Assembly: GCF_035989885.1 (NCBI RefSeq)
Contig: NZ_CP108518.1
Span: 992,001-1,056,000 of the forward strand
Direction of reading: 5' to 3'
Source of the DNA: Streptomyces sp. NBC_01232
GTDB lineage: Bacteria; Actinomycetota; Actinomycetes; Streptomycetales; Streptomycetaceae
Length of the DNA stretch: 64,000 nucleotides
Below, piece by piece: positions 1-9,301 of this stretch. The notes under the pieces were generated by a model. That model was not told the DNA's origin. It did no database searches and saw only the letters and a list, made by a program, of their open reading frames with translations. Each line of letters begins with the position of its first letter. Positions within the stretch are counted from its first letter, which is position 1. A program made the translations under genes and the position numbers.

Positions 1-2
1 AT

Positions 3-50
3 TTCGGGGCGGCTCCCGGGAGCGGGCGGACGCGCGCGGGTAGGGCATGA
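3..50 (+). CDS. 3' tail of an upstream CDS (partial, uncertain)
   Basis: The frame starting at base 3 is open from the window edge to a TGA at 48-50, three bases before the GTG of the next gene. This could be the last 15 codons of an upstream operon partner. The stretch is too short to name a family, and an open 48 bp in DNA of this GC content can easily be chance. Confidence 0.3.
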   Translation, partial: FGAAPGSGRTRAGRA

Positions 51-53
51 AGT

Positions 54-899
54 GTGATCTCCACCGTCCGCCAGCTCTACGACCGGCTCCAGGGCTCCCA
101 GATCGGGCTGGCCTGGAGCCGCGGCCGGGAGATGGAGCTGATGCACCGGGCGATGGGCTTCGCCGCCCTCGGCTTCCTCACCCTGGTGCCGCTGCTCGTG
201 GTCGTGGCGGCCGCAGCACCGGGAAGCGGATCGGGGTTCGGCCGCTGGCTCGGCCAGGCTCTCGGGGTGACGGAGGCCTCGCGGGTCCGGGTCGAGATGC
301 TGTTCGGCGCGGCGGACCTGGCGCTGGAGCGGACCACGGCGTTCGGTCTGGCCGCGCTCGCGGTGTTCGGCCTGACCTTCGGCTCGGCGGTGCAGACCGG
401 CTACGAGAAGGTCTGGGACCTGCCGACCATGCGCTGGCACACCATGTGGCGGCACGTCGTCTGGCTCGCTCTGCTGGTCTGCTACCTCGGGCTGCTCGTG
501 GGGATCCCGGCCCCGTCGAAAAGCGTCGTCGGCTCGGTCCTCGGCGCTCTGGGCGACCTCGTCGGAACCTGCCTGTTCTTCGTCGGCGGGCAGCGTCTGC
601 TGCTCGGCGGCCGGGTCCGCTGGCGCGCACTGGTACCGGGGGCGGTGGCGACCAGCCTCGGGCTGCTGGGGCTGCGGATCTTCTCGCAGCTGGTCTTCTC
701 CCCGCTCATCGCGTCCAACGCCGTCATCTACGGCCCCTTCGGCACCCTCCTCGTCGTGCAGTCCTGGCTGGTGGGCGTGGGCTTCGTCGTCTACGGCGGC
801 GCGCTCGTCGGCCGGCTGGTGCACGAGCACCTCACCCTGCGGCGGCTGCGGCGCAGCGGGCTCTTCCCTCCCGAGGACCCCGCCACCCACCATGCGTGA
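54..899 (+). CDS. YihY/virulence factor BrkB family membrane protein
   Basis: A 281-residue integral membrane protein. About six hydrophobic segments are visible, for example the stretch around FAALGFLTLVPLLVVVAAAA near residue 35 and the segments around residues 100, 140, 165, 205 and 240. The spacing and the short charged cytoplasmic ends fit the YihY/BrkB (formerly RNase BN) family, whose members are inner-membrane proteins of poorly defined function. The GTG at 54 is the first start after an in-frame stop at 48-50. A strong hairpin at 953-973 separates it from the convergent ligase gene. The family call is by topology and overall resemblance; the biochemical role is unknown. Confidence 0.75.
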   Translation: MISTVRQLYDRLQGSQIGLAWSRGREMELMHRAMGFAALGFLTLVPLLVVVAAAAPGSGSGFGRWLGQALGVTEASRVRVEMLFGAADLALERTTAFGLAALAVFGLTFGSAVQTGYEKVWDLPTMRWHTMWRHVVWLALLVCYLGLLVGIPAPSKSVVGSVLGALGDLVGTCLFFVGGQRLLLGGRVRWRALVPGAVATSLGLLGLRIFSQLVFSPLIASNAVIYGPFGTLLVVQSWLVGVGFVVYGGALVGRLVHEHLTLRRLRRSGLFPPEDPATHHA

Positions 900-952
900 C
901 GGCGCCGACCGGGGTCGGAACCTCCGGCACCCCTGACCAAAACGCCCGGCCG

Positions 953-973
953 GCCTCCCCTAAGCGGGGAGGC
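953..973. terminator. bidirectional hairpin terminator
   Basis: GCCTCCCC (953-960), a five-base loop, then GGGGAGGC (966-973) form a perfect 8-bp stem. It lies between the convergent ends of the YihY-family gene (stop at 899) and the acyl-CoA ligase (stop at 986). There is no U-tract, as is usual in Streptomyces. Confidence 0.7.
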
Positions 974-985
974 GGGGCGGAGGGG

Positions 986-2509
986 TCAGCTGCCGGGCTC
1001 CGCGAAGCGGTCGCGGAGTTCCCGCTTGAGGATCTTGCCGCTGGCGTTGCGCGGCAGGGCTTCCACGAAGAGTACCCGCTTCGGGGCCTTGAAATGGGCG
1101 AGTTTCTCCCGCGCGTAGGCCATCAGCTCCGCCTCGGTCACCTCCCCCCGCGGTACCACCAGCGCCGTGACCGCCTCGATCCAGCGCTCGTCGGGCAGGC
1201 CGATCACCGCCGCCTCGGCCACGCCCGGGTGGGTGTAGAGCACGTCCTCCACCTGCCGTGAGGCGACCAGTACCCCTCCCGAGTTGATGACGTCCTTCAC
1301 CCGGTCCACGACCGTGTAGTAGCCCTGCGCATCGCGCACCGCGAGGTCGCCCGAGCGGAACCAGCCCTCCCGGAAGGCCTTCTCCGTGGCCACCGGGTCG
1401 TTCCAGTACCCCTGGCACAGCTGCGGCGAGCGGTAGACCACCTCGCCCGCCGTCCCGTCCGGCACGTCCTTGCCGTCCTCGTCGACGATCTTCGCCTCGA
1501 CGTGCCGCACGGGCCGCCCGCAGGAGTCCATCCGTCCCTCGTGCTCCCGCGGCCCGAGCACCGTGGCCAGCGGGCCGATCTCGCTCTGGCCGAAGCAGTT
1601 GTAGAAGCCGATCCCCGGCAGCCGCTCGCGCAGTCGTTCCAGGACCGGAACCGGCATGATCGAGGCCCCGTAGTAAGCCTTCCGCAGCGGGCCGAGCTCG
1701 CGCGCCGCGAACTCCGGGTGATTGGCCAGGCCGATCCACACCGTCGGCGGTGCGAAGAAGCTGTCCGCCTCCCCGGCCTCGACGAGGTCGAAGATCCGCT
1801 CCGCGACCGGCGCGTCCACGATCGTGTTCCGCGCCCCCACCGCCAGGTACGGCAGCAGGAAGACGTGCATCTGCGCCGAGTGGTACAGCGGCAGCGAGTG
1901 CACGGGCCGGTCGTCCTCGGCCAGGTCCAGCGCCTCGATCGCGCTCTCGTACTCGTGGACGAGCGCCCGGTGCGTCATCATCGCGCCCTTGGGCAGGGCG
2001 GTGGTCCCCGAGGTGTAGAGGAGCTGCGCCAGCGTGCCCGGGTCCCGGCCGGCGTCGAAGGGCAGCGGCTCCGCCAGGTCGGCCAGGAAGGAGCCGGGGG
2101 CGTCGCGCAGGGCCCGTACCCGGTACCCCTCGGGAATCCGCCCGGCCAGGTCCGGATCGGCGAGGACCAGGGCGCTCTCCGAGTTGTCCAGGATGTGGGC
2201 GAGGTCCTCGCCGGTGAGGTTCTGGTTGACCGGGACGTGGGTGAGCCCGGCCCGGGCGCAGGCGAGGAAGGCGAGGAGGTAGGCGTCCGAGTTGTGGGCG
2301 AAGGTGGCGACCCGGTCCCCCGCGGCCAGCCCGTACCGCTCGCGCAGCACGGCGGCGCCGGTGGTGACGGCCTCGTCGAGTTCCGCGTACGTCCAGCTCC
2401 GCCCGCCGTAGCGGACGGCCGGGCGGTCCGGGACCCGCCGCGCGCTGTCCCGCACCAGCCCGTCGACCGTGTTGTCCCGCACTGCCCGCACTGCCCGCGC
2501 TGCCGTCAT
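986..2509 (-). CDS. class I adenylate-forming acyl-CoA ligase
   Basis: A 507-residue AMP-dependent synthetase/ligase. The ATP/AMP P-loop motif YTSGTTALPKGAMMTH lies near residue 180, the A5-type motif YNCFGQSEIGP near 300, the hinge region DRVKDVINSGG near 400, and the catalytic C-terminal lysine in NASGKILKREL near 490. Such enzymes adenylate a carboxylic acid and transfer it to CoA; here a fatty or related acid is likely, but the substrate cannot be read from sequence. The ATG at 2509 is chosen over an upstream alternative at 2566 because GAGG lies about 9 nt before it. It is divergent from the acylase gene and stands alone. Confidence 0.88.
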   Translation of the reverse strand: MTAARAVRAVRDNTVDGLVRDSARRVPDRPAVRYGGRSWTYAELDEAVTTGAAVLRERYGLAAGDRVATFAHNSDAYLLAFLACARAGLTHVPVNQNLTGEDLAHILDNSESALVLADPDLAGRIPEGYRVRALRDAPGSFLADLAEPLPFDAGRDPGTLAQLLYTSGTTALPKGAMMTHRALVHEYESAIEALDLAEDDRPVHSLPLYHSAQMHVFLLPYLAVGARNTIVDAPVAERIFDLVEAGEADSFFAPPTVWIGLANHPEFAARELGPLRKAYYGASIMPVPVLERLRERLPGIGFYNCFGQSEIGPLATVLGPREHEGRMDSCGRPVRHVEAKIVDEDGKDVPDGTAGEVVYRSPQLCQGYWNDPVATEKAFREGWFRSGDLAVRDAQGYYTVVDRVKDVINSGGVLVASRQVEDVLYTHPGVAEAAVIGLPDERWIEAVTALVVPRGEVTEAELMAYAREKLAHFKAPKRVLFVEALPRNASGKILKRELRDRFAEPGS

Positions 2510-2567
2510 GGCGCGATCCTCGTCCGCCGGTGCACCCGAGGTCAATAACCGGATACCAAACGGCATG

Positions 2568-2596
2568 TTGACAGATCATCGGACCGCCTGAATGAG
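2568..2596 (+). promoter_or_regulatory. possible promoter of the acylase gene
   Basis: A consensus TTGACA (2568-2573) is followed after 17 bp by AATGAG (2591-2596), a weak -10 match. It sits in the 157-bp divergent spacer, about 70 bp upstream of the acylase start. The -35 is striking; the -10 is not convincing. Confidence 0.35.
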
Positions 2597-2666
2597 TGTG
2601 GGGGCACGGACGCACCGCCTGTCCATCGGGTAACCACGCCCATCCACAGGCTACTTGGGAGGACTG

Positions 2667-5168
2667 TTGCATCTCAGAACTCGTCCGATACTCCGCCGCG
2701 TCGCCCTCACCGGCGCCGCCCTGCTCGCCGCGACGGCCGCGATGCCGCAGACCGCGGCGGGGGCGGCGACCGACGACCGGACACCGGTCGGGCGCGGCGG
2801 CCTGTCCGCCGTCGTCCGGTACACCGAGAACGGCATACCGCACATCCTCGCCCGCGATTACGCGCAGCTCGGCTTCGGCACCGGCTGGGCCCAGGCCGCC
2901 GACCAGGTCTGCGTCCTCGCGGACGGGTTCGTGACCCTCTCCGGGGAGCGCTCCCGCTGGTTCGGCCCCGACACCGCGCCCGATTTCTCGCTCTCCTCGG
3001 CGACGAAGAACCTCTCCAGCGACCTGTACTTCAAGGGGGTCCGGGAGTCCGGCACGGTGGAGAAGCTGCTGGCCACGCCGGCCCCGGCCGGACCCACCAA
3101 GGACCTCAAGGAGCTGATGCGCGGCTGGGCCGCCGGTTACAACGCCTGGCTCGCCCAGAACAAGGTCACCGACCCGGCGTGCAAGGGCGCCGGCTGGGTC
3201 CGCCCGGTCACCACGGCCGACGTGGCCGCCCGCGGCTTCGCGGTCTCGGTCCTCGGCGGCCAGGGCCGCGGCATCGACGGCATCACGGCGGCGCAGCCCC
3301 CCGGGCCCGGCACGGCGGGCGCGGCGGGCGACACGGGCACGGCGGGCGACACGGGCAGGGCGGGCGCGGCGGGCAGGCCGGGCGACGTGGCCGGCCCCGG
3401 GTCCGATCCGGCGGCCGCCGCCGAGGCGGCGAGGGAGTTCTTCGACACCAGCCGGTACGACATGGGCTCCAACGCGGTGGCCTTCGCCGGCTCCACCACC
3501 GCGAACGGACGCGGCCTGCTGCTCGGGAACCCGCACTACCCGTGGCACGGCGGGCGCCGCTTCTGGCAGTTCCAGCAGACCATCCCGGGCGAGCTGAACG
3601 TCTCGGGCGCCTCCCTGCTCGGCACCGCCGTGGTCAACGTCGGCTTCAACGAGAAGGTGGCCTGGAGCCACACGGTGGCCACCGGTACCCCGGTGAACCT
3701 GCACCAGCTCACCCTGGACCCGGCCGACCCGACCGCCTACCTGGTCGACGGAAAGCCGGAGCGGATGACCCGGCGGACCGTCACCGTCCCGGTGGCGGGC
3801 GGCGATCCGGTCACCCGCACCCAGTGGTGGACGCGCTTCGGACCGGTGCTCTCCGGCCTCGGACCGGGCCTGCCGCTGCCGTGGACCGCGCAGACGGCGT
3901 ACGCGCTGAACGATCCGAACGAGGCCAACCTGCGCGGCTCCGACACCGCCCTCGCGATGGGCAGGGCCCGTTCGGTGGCCGGTGTCCAGGACGCGCTGAA
4001 GCGCACCCAGGGCCTGCCCTGGGTCAACACCGTGGCCGCCGACTCCGCGGGCGGCACCCTCTTCACCCAGACGCAGGTGCTCCCCCGGATCACCGACGAG
4101 CTGGCCGCCCGCTGCTCCACCCCGCTGGGCCGGGCCACCTACCCGGCCTCGGGACTGGCGGTGCTCGACGGATCCCGCACCGACTGCGCGATCGGCTCGG
4201 ACCCGGACGCGGTGCAGCCGGGCGTCTTCGGCCCCGGCAAGGCACCGACGCTCCTGAACGCCCCGTACGCCGAGAACTCCAACGACAGCGCCTGGCTGGC
4301 CAATGCCGACCGGCCGCTGACCGGCTACGAGCGGATCTGGGGCACCGTGGCCACCCCCCGCTCCCTGCGCACGCGCGGCGCGGTCGAGGACGTGTCCGCG
4401 ATGGCCGCGAAGGGCCGGCTGACGGTTGCCGACCTGCAGAGGCAGCAGTTCGCCGACCGCGCCCCGGCCGGTGATCTGGCGGCCGCGGACGCGGCGAAGG
4501 CGTGCACCGCGCTGCCCGGCGGGACGGCGACGGCGAGCGACGGAAGTGCGGTGGACGTCTCGGCGGCCTGCGGGGTGCTGGCGAGCTGGGACCGTACGAC
4601 CGACAACGCCAGCCGCGGCGCGCTGCTCTTCGACCGGTTCTGGCGCAAGGTGACGGCTTCGACGCCCGCCAAGGACCTGTGGCTGGTGCCGTTCTCGGCG
4701 GCCGATCCCGTACGCACTCCCCGTACGCTCAACCAGGCGGCGCCCGGCATCGGGCGGGCGCTCGCGGACGCGGTGGCGGAGCTGAGGGCGGCCGGGATCG
4801 CGCTGGACGCACCGCTGGGTGAGCACCAGTTCGTGCTCCGGGGCGGGCGCAAGCTGCCGGTGGGCGGCGGTACGGAGGCGCTCGGCGTCTGGAACAAGGT
4901 CGAGGCGCCCTGGAACGCGGCGGCCGGCGGCTACCCGGAGGTCTCGAGCGGGTCCAGCCACATCCAGGCGGTCGGCTGGGACGGCGGCCGCTGTCCCGTG
5001 GCCCGCACCCTGCTGACGTACAGCCAGTCCTCGAACCCGCTCTCGCCGTACTACGCGGACCAGACCCGGATGTACTCCGAGGAGCGCTGGGTCACGGCAC
5101 GCTTCTGCGAGCGGGACATCCTCACCTCGCCGAAGCTGAAGGTGGTGCCGGTGCGCGAACGGCGCTGA
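2667..5168 (+). CDS. secreted penicillin acylase family Ntn hydrolase (AHL/aculeacin acylase-like)
   Basis: About 833 residues. An N-terminal signal peptide (basic RTRPILRR, then a hydrophobic alanine-rich run to about residue 30) is followed by the alpha-chain, a spacer, and a beta-chain that should begin at Ser268 in YDMGSNAVAFAG, the autocatalytic Gly-Ser cleavage site of this superfamily. The C-terminal region with GSSHIQAVGWDGG and SSNPLSPYYADQ resembles actinobacterial acylases of the aculeacin A/AhlM type, which remove fatty acyl chains from lipopeptides or homoserine lactones. The spacer holds an unusual collagen-like Gly-rich run (residues about 214-245). The start is TTG at 2667, just after GGGAGG; a TTG at 2655 lies upstream of that ribosome site. 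The exact substrate is unknown. Confidence 0.88.
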   Translation: MHLRTRPILRRVALTGAALLAATAAMPQTAAGAATDDRTPVGRGGLSAVVRYTENGIPHILARDYAQLGFGTGWAQAADQVCVLADGFVTLSGERSRWFGPDTAPDFSLSSATKNLSSDLYFKGVRESGTVEKLLATPAPAGPTKDLKELMRGWAAGYNAWLAQNKVTDPACKGAGWVRPVTTADVAARGFAVSVLGGQGRGIDGITAAQPPGPGTAGAAGDTGTAGDTGRAGAAGRPGDVAGPGSDPAAAAEAAREFFDTSRYDMGSNAVAFAGSTTANGRGLLLGNPHYPWHGGRRFWQFQQTIPGELNVSGASLLGTAVVNVGFNEKVAWSHTVATGTPVNLHQLTLDPADPTAYLVDGKPERMTRRTVTVPVAGGDPVTRTQWWTRFGPVLSGLGPGLPLPWTAQTAYALNDPNEANLRGSDTALAMGRARSVAGVQDALKRTQGLPWVNTVAADSAGGTLFTQTQVLPRITDELAARCSTPLGRATYPASGLAVLDGSRTDCAIGSDPDAVQPGVFGPGKAPTLLNAPYAENSNDSAWLANADRPLTGYERIWGTVATPRSLRTRGAVEDVSAMAAKGRLTVADLQRQQFADRAPAGDLAAADAAKACTALPGGTATASDGSAVDVSAACGVLASWDRTTDNASRGALLFDRFWRKVTASTPAKDLWLVPFSAADPVRTPRTLNQAAPGIGRALADAVAELRAAGIALDAPLGEHQFVLRGGRKLPVGGGTEALGVWNKVEAPWNAAAGGYPEVSSGSSHIQAVGWDGGRCPVARTLLTYSQSSNPLSPYYADQTRMYSEERWVTARFCERDILTSPKLKVVPVRERR

Positions 5169-5228
5169 TCTCTTGGATCTCTGGGCTCCGTGACCGCTGC
5201 GCTGCGTGCCTCTTCCCGGCCCCGGCCC

Positions 5229-6332
5229 TCACGGGCTGACGGCAAGGAAGAGGTACGCGGCGAGCAGCACGATGTGCACGCCGCCCTGGAGCAGCGTGGC
5301 CCGCCCCGGGACGATGGTGAGGGCGCTGACCACGACGGTGAGGGCGAGCAGCACCATGTGGATCGGGCCGAGGCCCAGCAGGAGCGGGCCGGAGAGCCAG
5401 ATCGAGGCCAGGGCGATGGCGGGGATGGTCAGGCCGATACTGGCGATGGCGGAGCCGTAGGCGAGGTTGAGGCTGGTCTGCATGCGGTCGCGGCGGGCGG
5501 CGCGGACGGCGGCGAGGGTCTCGGGCAGCAGGACGAGCAGGGCGATGATCACACCGACGACGGCCTGGGGCAGGCCTGCGGCCGCGACGGCCCGCTCGAT
5601 GGTCGGGGAGACGGCCTTGGCGTCGCCGACCACGGCGACGAGCGCGACCAGCAGCAGGCCGAGGCTGACGAGGGCGGCGCGGGCGGTGGGCGGGTCCGCG
5701 TGCTCCTCGCCCTCGCCACGCCCCTGTCCGGTGTCCACGGGCAGGAAGTAGCTGCGGTGACGGACCGTCTGGACGGCGACGAAGAGCCCGTACAGCGCGA
5801 GCGAGGCGACGGCGGCGAACGTGAGCTGCGCGGTGGAGAACTCGGGGCCCGGCTTGCTGGTGGTGAAGGTCGGCAGGACCAGGCTGAGGGTGGCCAGGGT
5901 TGCGACGGTCGCGAGGGCCGCACCGGACCCCTCGGGGTTGAACACGGCGATCCGGTTGCGCAGGGCGCCGACGAACAGGGAGATGCCGACGATGCCGTTG
6001 CAGGTGATCATGACGGCGGCGAAGACCGTGTCCCGTGCCAACGAGGCGGTCTTGTCGCCGCCGTCGACCATCAGCGTGACGATGAGCGCCACCTCGATCA
6101 CCGTGACCGCGACGGCGAGGACGAGGGAGCCGAAGGGTTCACCGACCCGGTGGGCGACGACCTCGGCGTGGTGGACGGCGGCCAGCACCGCGCCGGCGAG
6201 ACAGAGCGCGACGATCCCCACCGCGAAGCCGGGTAGGTCCCGGCCCCAGCTGAGGACGAGCGCGACCAGCGCCACCACGGGGACCACCACGGTCCAGTCG
6301 GTCAGGAGAGATCTGCGCGCAGTCGTACTCAT
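5229..6332 (-). CDS. chaA: ChaA-type calcium:proton antiporter
   Basis: A 367-residue membrane protein with about 11 hydrophobic helices. Motifs typical of the CaCA/ChaA family are visible: the acidic helix EVALIVTLM, a second copy of the alpha-repeat with LLVLLPETLAAVRAARR, and the conserved polar segment LNLAYGSAIASIGLT. The family exchanges cytoplasmic Ca2+ (or Na+/K+) for external protons. A hydrophilic loop with GRGEGEEH near residue 195 lies between the two halves. The start is ATG at 6332. The same frame stays open far upstream, but that part is an Arg/Pro-rich shadow of the neighbouring ligase, so the gene is not a fusion. Confidence 0.85.
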   Translation of the reverse strand: MSTTARRSLLTDWTVVVPVVALVALVLSWGRDLPGFAVGIVALCLAGAVLAAVHHAEVVAHRVGEPFGSLVLAVAVTVIEVALIVTLMVDGGDKTASLARDTVFAAVMITCNGIVGISLFVGALRNRIAVFNPEGSGAALATVATLATLSLVLPTFTTSKPGPEFSTAQLTFAAVASLALYGLFVAVQTVRHRSYFLPVDTGQGRGEGEEHADPPTARAALVSLGLLLVALVAVVGDAKAVSPTIERAVAAAGLPQAVVGVIIALLVLLPETLAAVRAARRDRMQTSLNLAYGSAIASIGLTIPAIALASIWLSGPLLLGLGPIHMVLLALTVVVSALTIVPGRATLLQGGVHIVLLAAYLFLAVSP

Positions 6333-6436
6333 ATCAGCCAAGTTGCCAGAAGTATCCCGTCCGTGCGGCGCAAGGCGCGCCTCCGGGCCCTTGACGTGGC
6401 TTTTCTCACGACATCGACCGGTGTGGCGGACGGGGC

Positions 6437-6463
6437 GCGCCGGAACCTGCCGGTTTCCGGCGC
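6437..6463 (-). terminator. hairpin downstream of the acyl-CoA ligase
   Basis: GCGCCGGAA (6437-6445) and TTCCGGCGC (6455-6463) form a 9-bp perfect stem with a 9-nt loop, about 90 bp downstream of the ligase stop at 6554 and about 100 bp upstream of the chaA start. A terminator for the ligase operon is the simplest reading. Confidence 0.55.
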
Positions 6464-6553
6464 CGCCCTCGTACGGCCTGACCGGCCCGCTCGGCGCCGC
6501 CGCGGCCCGCGCACCGAGTCCGAGCCCGCGCACCCGGGCCCGTACGGCCGGCA

Positions 6554-8137
6554 TCACAGCGGTCGGTCGTGGCCCTCCCAGTAGGGGTCGCGCAGTCGCC
6601 GCTTGTAGAGCTTGCCGTTGGGGTCGCGCGGCATCGTCTCGATGAAGTCGACCGTCTTGGGGCGCTTGTACCCGGCGAGCTGCCGTTCGCAGTGGTGCAG
6701 GATCTCCGCGGCCAGGGCGTCGCCCGCGACGAAGCCCTCGGCCGGTTCGATGACCGCCTTGACCTGCTCGCCCCAGTCGGCGTGCGGGATGCCGAAGGCG
6801 GCGGCGTCCGCGACGGCCGGGTGGGTGAGCAGGGCGGACTCGATCTCGGCCGGGTAGATGTTGACCCCACCCGAGATGATCATGTCGATCTTGCGGTCGC
6901 GGAGGAAGAGGTAGCCCTCCTCGTCCATCAGCCCCAGGTCGCCGACGGTGAAGAAGTCGCCGATCCGGTTCTTCCTCGTCTTGCCCTCGTCCTTGTGGTA
7001 GCTGAAGCCGCCGGTGTTCATCTTCAGGTAGACGGTGCCCAGTTCCCCGGCGGGCAGCCGGTTGCCGTCGTCGTCGAAGACGGCGAGCTCGCTGATCGGC
7101 CAGGCCCTGCCGACGGTTCCCGGCTTCTTCAGCCAGTCCTCGGCGGTCGCGAAGGCGCCGCCGCCCTCGCTCGCCGCGTAATACTCCTCGACGCAGCGGC
7201 CCCACCAGTCGATCATGGCCCGCTTGACGTGGTCCGGGCAGGGCGCGGCGCCGTGGATGGCGTGCCGCATCGAGGAGACGTCGTAGGCGTCCTTCGTTTC
7301 CTGCGGGAGGGCGAGGAGCCGGTGGAACTGGGTCGGCACCATGTGGGTGTGCGTGCAGGCGTGACCGTCGATGAGCCGCAGCATCTCCTGCGGGGTCCAC
7401 TTGTCCATCAGGACCAGCGGGTGCCCGATGTGCAGGGCGGCGCCCGCGAACTGGAGCACGGCGGTGTGGTAGAGCGGCGAGCAGACCAGGTGGACGTTGC
7501 CCTCGAAGGGCCGGATGCCGAAGATGCCGAGGAAGCCGCCCAGGTACGTCTCCTCCGGGAGCTTGCCGGGCAGCGGGCGGCGGATGCCGCGGGGCCGGCC
7601 GGTGGTGCCGGAGGTGTAGTTCATGACCCAGCCCAGGGTGCGGCCCTCGGGCGCGCCCGAGGGCCGCCCGTCGAGGAGCTCCGCGTACGGCCTGAAGCCC
7701 GCGACCGCTCCGACGGCGTAGCGGTGGCTCGCGGGCAGGCCGGCCTCGTCGGCCGCGGCGGTGGCGGCGTCGGCGAAGCGCTCGTGGGCGATGAGGACCT
7801 TGGCTCCGGAGTCCGAGACGATCCAGGCGATCTCGGGGCCGACGAGGTGGTGGTTGACGGGAACGAGGTAGAAGCCGGCCTGGGAGGCGGCCAGGTAGGC
7901 GGTGAGGAACTCGACGCCGTTGGGGAGGACGACGGCGAAGACGTCGCCCTTCTCGAGGCCGGCTGCGCGCAGGCCGTGGACGAGGCGGTTGACGTCGGCG
8001 TGCAGCCGGCCGGCGCTCCATTCCTCGCCCTCGGGGGTCACCAGCACGGTGCGCCCGGGGTCGGCGGCTGCCTGGGCCCAGAAACCGTTGGGCGGCTGCT
8101 GGTCGGCGGCGGGGGTCGTGGACGTCGTGGCGGTCAT
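6554..8137 (-). CDS. acyl-CoA synthetase (FadD-type)
   Basis: A 527-residue adenylate-forming enzyme. The P-loop NYTSGTTGRPRGIRR lies near residue 185, the A5-type EYYAASEGGGAF near 325, the hinge DRKIDMIISGG near 425 and the C-terminal lysine in DPNGKLYKRRLRDPYW near 510. The unusual IRRP after the P-loop and the EGGGAF motif recall actinobacterial FadD enzymes acting on bulky or steroid-derived acids, but the substrate is inference. The ATG at 8137 lies five bases after the stop of the nitronate monooxygenase, and its ribosome site (GAGAGG) is inside that gene, so the two form an operon. This is the second acyl-CoA ligase in 6 kb. Confidence 0.87.
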   Translation of the reverse strand: MTATTSTTPAADQQPPNGFWAQAAADPGRTVLVTPEGEEWSAGRLHADVNRLVHGLRAAGLEKGDVFAVVLPNGVEFLTAYLAASQAGFYLVPVNHHLVGPEIAWIVSDSGAKVLIAHERFADAATAAADEAGLPASHRYAVGAVAGFRPYAELLDGRPSGAPEGRTLGWVMNYTSGTTGRPRGIRRPLPGKLPEETYLGGFLGIFGIRPFEGNVHLVCSPLYHTAVLQFAGAALHIGHPLVLMDKWTPQEMLRLIDGHACTHTHMVPTQFHRLLALPQETKDAYDVSSMRHAIHGAAPCPDHVKRAMIDWWGRCVEEYYAASEGGGAFATAEDWLKKPGTVGRAWPISELAVFDDDGNRLPAGELGTVYLKMNTGGFSYHKDEGKTRKNRIGDFFTVGDLGLMDEEGYLFLRDRKIDMIISGGVNIYPAEIESALLTHPAVADAAAFGIPHADWGEQVKAVIEPAEGFVAGDALAAEILHHCERQLAGYKRPKTVDFIETMPRDPNGKLYKRRLRDPYWEGHDRPL

Positions 8138-8142
8138 GTCTG

Positions 8143-9258
8143 TCACGCCTCTCGGACTCGGCCGGCGATGCGGTTGATGCGGTCGATCGCCTTCTCGAAC
8201 CCACTGGTGAGGTCGTCGAAGACGGCCTGGACGCTGCGCTCTTCGGTCATCCGGCCGACGATCTGCCCGACGGGGGTGCCGAGCAGCGGCTGGATCTCGT
8301 ACTTCTGGATCCGGGACACGGCCTCGGCGACCAGCAGACCCTGGAGCGGCATGGGGAGGGCGCCCGGGCCCTCCGGGTCGTCCCAGGCGTCGGTCCACTC
8401 GGTGCGCAGCTGGCGCGCGGGCTTGCCGGTGAGCGCCCGGGAGCGGACGGTGTCGCCGGAGCCGGCGGCGAGCAGTTTCGCGGTGAGGGCGCGCGAGTGG
8501 AGGTCGGCCTCGGTGGTGGTGAGCCAGAGGGAACCGAGCCAGGCGCCCTGGGCACCGAGGGCGAGTCCGGCGGCGATCTGCTCGCCGCTGCCGATGCCGC
8601 CGGCGGCGAGGACCGGGAGCGGCGCGACGGCCTCGACGATCTCGGGGACCAGCACCATGGTGGCGATGTCGCCGGTGTGGCCGCCGGCCTCGTAGCCCTG
8701 GGCGACGACGATGTCGATGCCCGCCTCGGCGTGGCGACGGGCGTGTTTGGCGCTGCCGGCGAGGGCGGCGACGAGGACGCCGTGGTCGTGGGCGCGCGCG
8801 ATGACGTCGGCGGGCGGGGAACCGAGCGCGTTCGCCAGGAGTTTGATGGGGTAGTCGAAGGCGACGTCGAGCTGATTGCGCGCGACCTGCTCCATCCAGC
8901 CGGTGATCCGCCAGCCGGAGGCCTCGCCCTCGGCGAGCTCGGGCACGTGGTGCTTGGCGAGGGTGTCGCGGACGAAGTCGCGGTGGCCGGCCGGGATCAT
9001 CGCCTCGATGTCGGCTTCGCTGATGCCGTCGACGGCCTTCTTGGCGGGCATGACGACGTCGAGGCCGTAGGGCTTGCCGTCGGTGTGCGCCTGCATCCAG
9101 TCGAGGTCGCGCTTCAGGTCGTCGGGGGCCGTGTAGCGGACCGCGCCCAGCACACCGAAACCGCCCGCGCGGGTGATGGCAGCGGCGACCGCCGGGAAGG
9201 GCGTGAAGCCGAAGATGGCGTGCTCGACTCCCAGTTTCTTGCTCAGCTCCGTCTCCAT
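8143..9258 (-). CDS. nitronate monooxygenase family (2-nitropropane dioxygenase-like)
   Basis: A 371-residue FMN-dependent TIM-barrel protein. The FMN-binding region shows VVAQGYEAGGHTG (about residues 185-200), then LPVLAAGGIGSGEQIAAGLALGAQGAWLG in overlapping pieces near 225-250, as in NMO/NPD proteins. The family oxidises nitronates and some members act on enoyl substrates. The start is ATG at 9258 with no strong ribosome site. A perfect 5+7+5 palindrome lies about 45 bp upstream. It is first in an operon with an acyl-CoA synthetase, which suggests a role in breakdown of an unusual acid or nitro compound rather than general detoxification. Confidence 0.82.
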   Translation of the reverse strand: METELSKKLGVEHAIFGFTPFPAVAAAITRAGGFGVLGAVRYTAPDDLKRDLDWMQAHTDGKPYGLDVVMPAKKAVDGISEADIEAMIPAGHRDFVRDTLAKHHVPELAEGEASGWRITGWMEQVARNQLDVAFDYPIKLLANALGSPPADVIARAHDHGVLVAALAGSAKHARRHAEAGIDIVVAQGYEAGGHTGDIATMVLVPEIVEAVAPLPVLAAGGIGSGEQIAAGLALGAQGAWLGSLWLTTTEADLHSRALTAKLLAAGSGDTVRSRALTGKPARQLRTEWTDAWDDPEGPGALPMPLQGLLVAEAVSRIQKYEIQPLLGTPVGQIVGRMTEERSVQAVFDDLTSGFEKAIDRINRIAGRVREA

Positions 9259-9301
9259 GGGCGGCAGGATGCCGCAGCCCGGCGGCCGAGGGAAGAGATT
9301 T

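Noticed and set aside
960..4961. A 1333-codon open frame on the minus strand spanning two real genes
   Set aside because: It is Arg/Gly/Ala-rich with no family resemblance and runs antisense to the acylase and out of frame with the ligase. This is a normal shadow frame at this GC content.
5229..8204. Apparent fusion of an acyl-CoA ligase with the ChaA antiporter
   Set aside because: The N-terminal 600 codons are an out-of-frame shadow of the real ligase; only the last 367 codons are ChaA, which has its own ATG at 6332.
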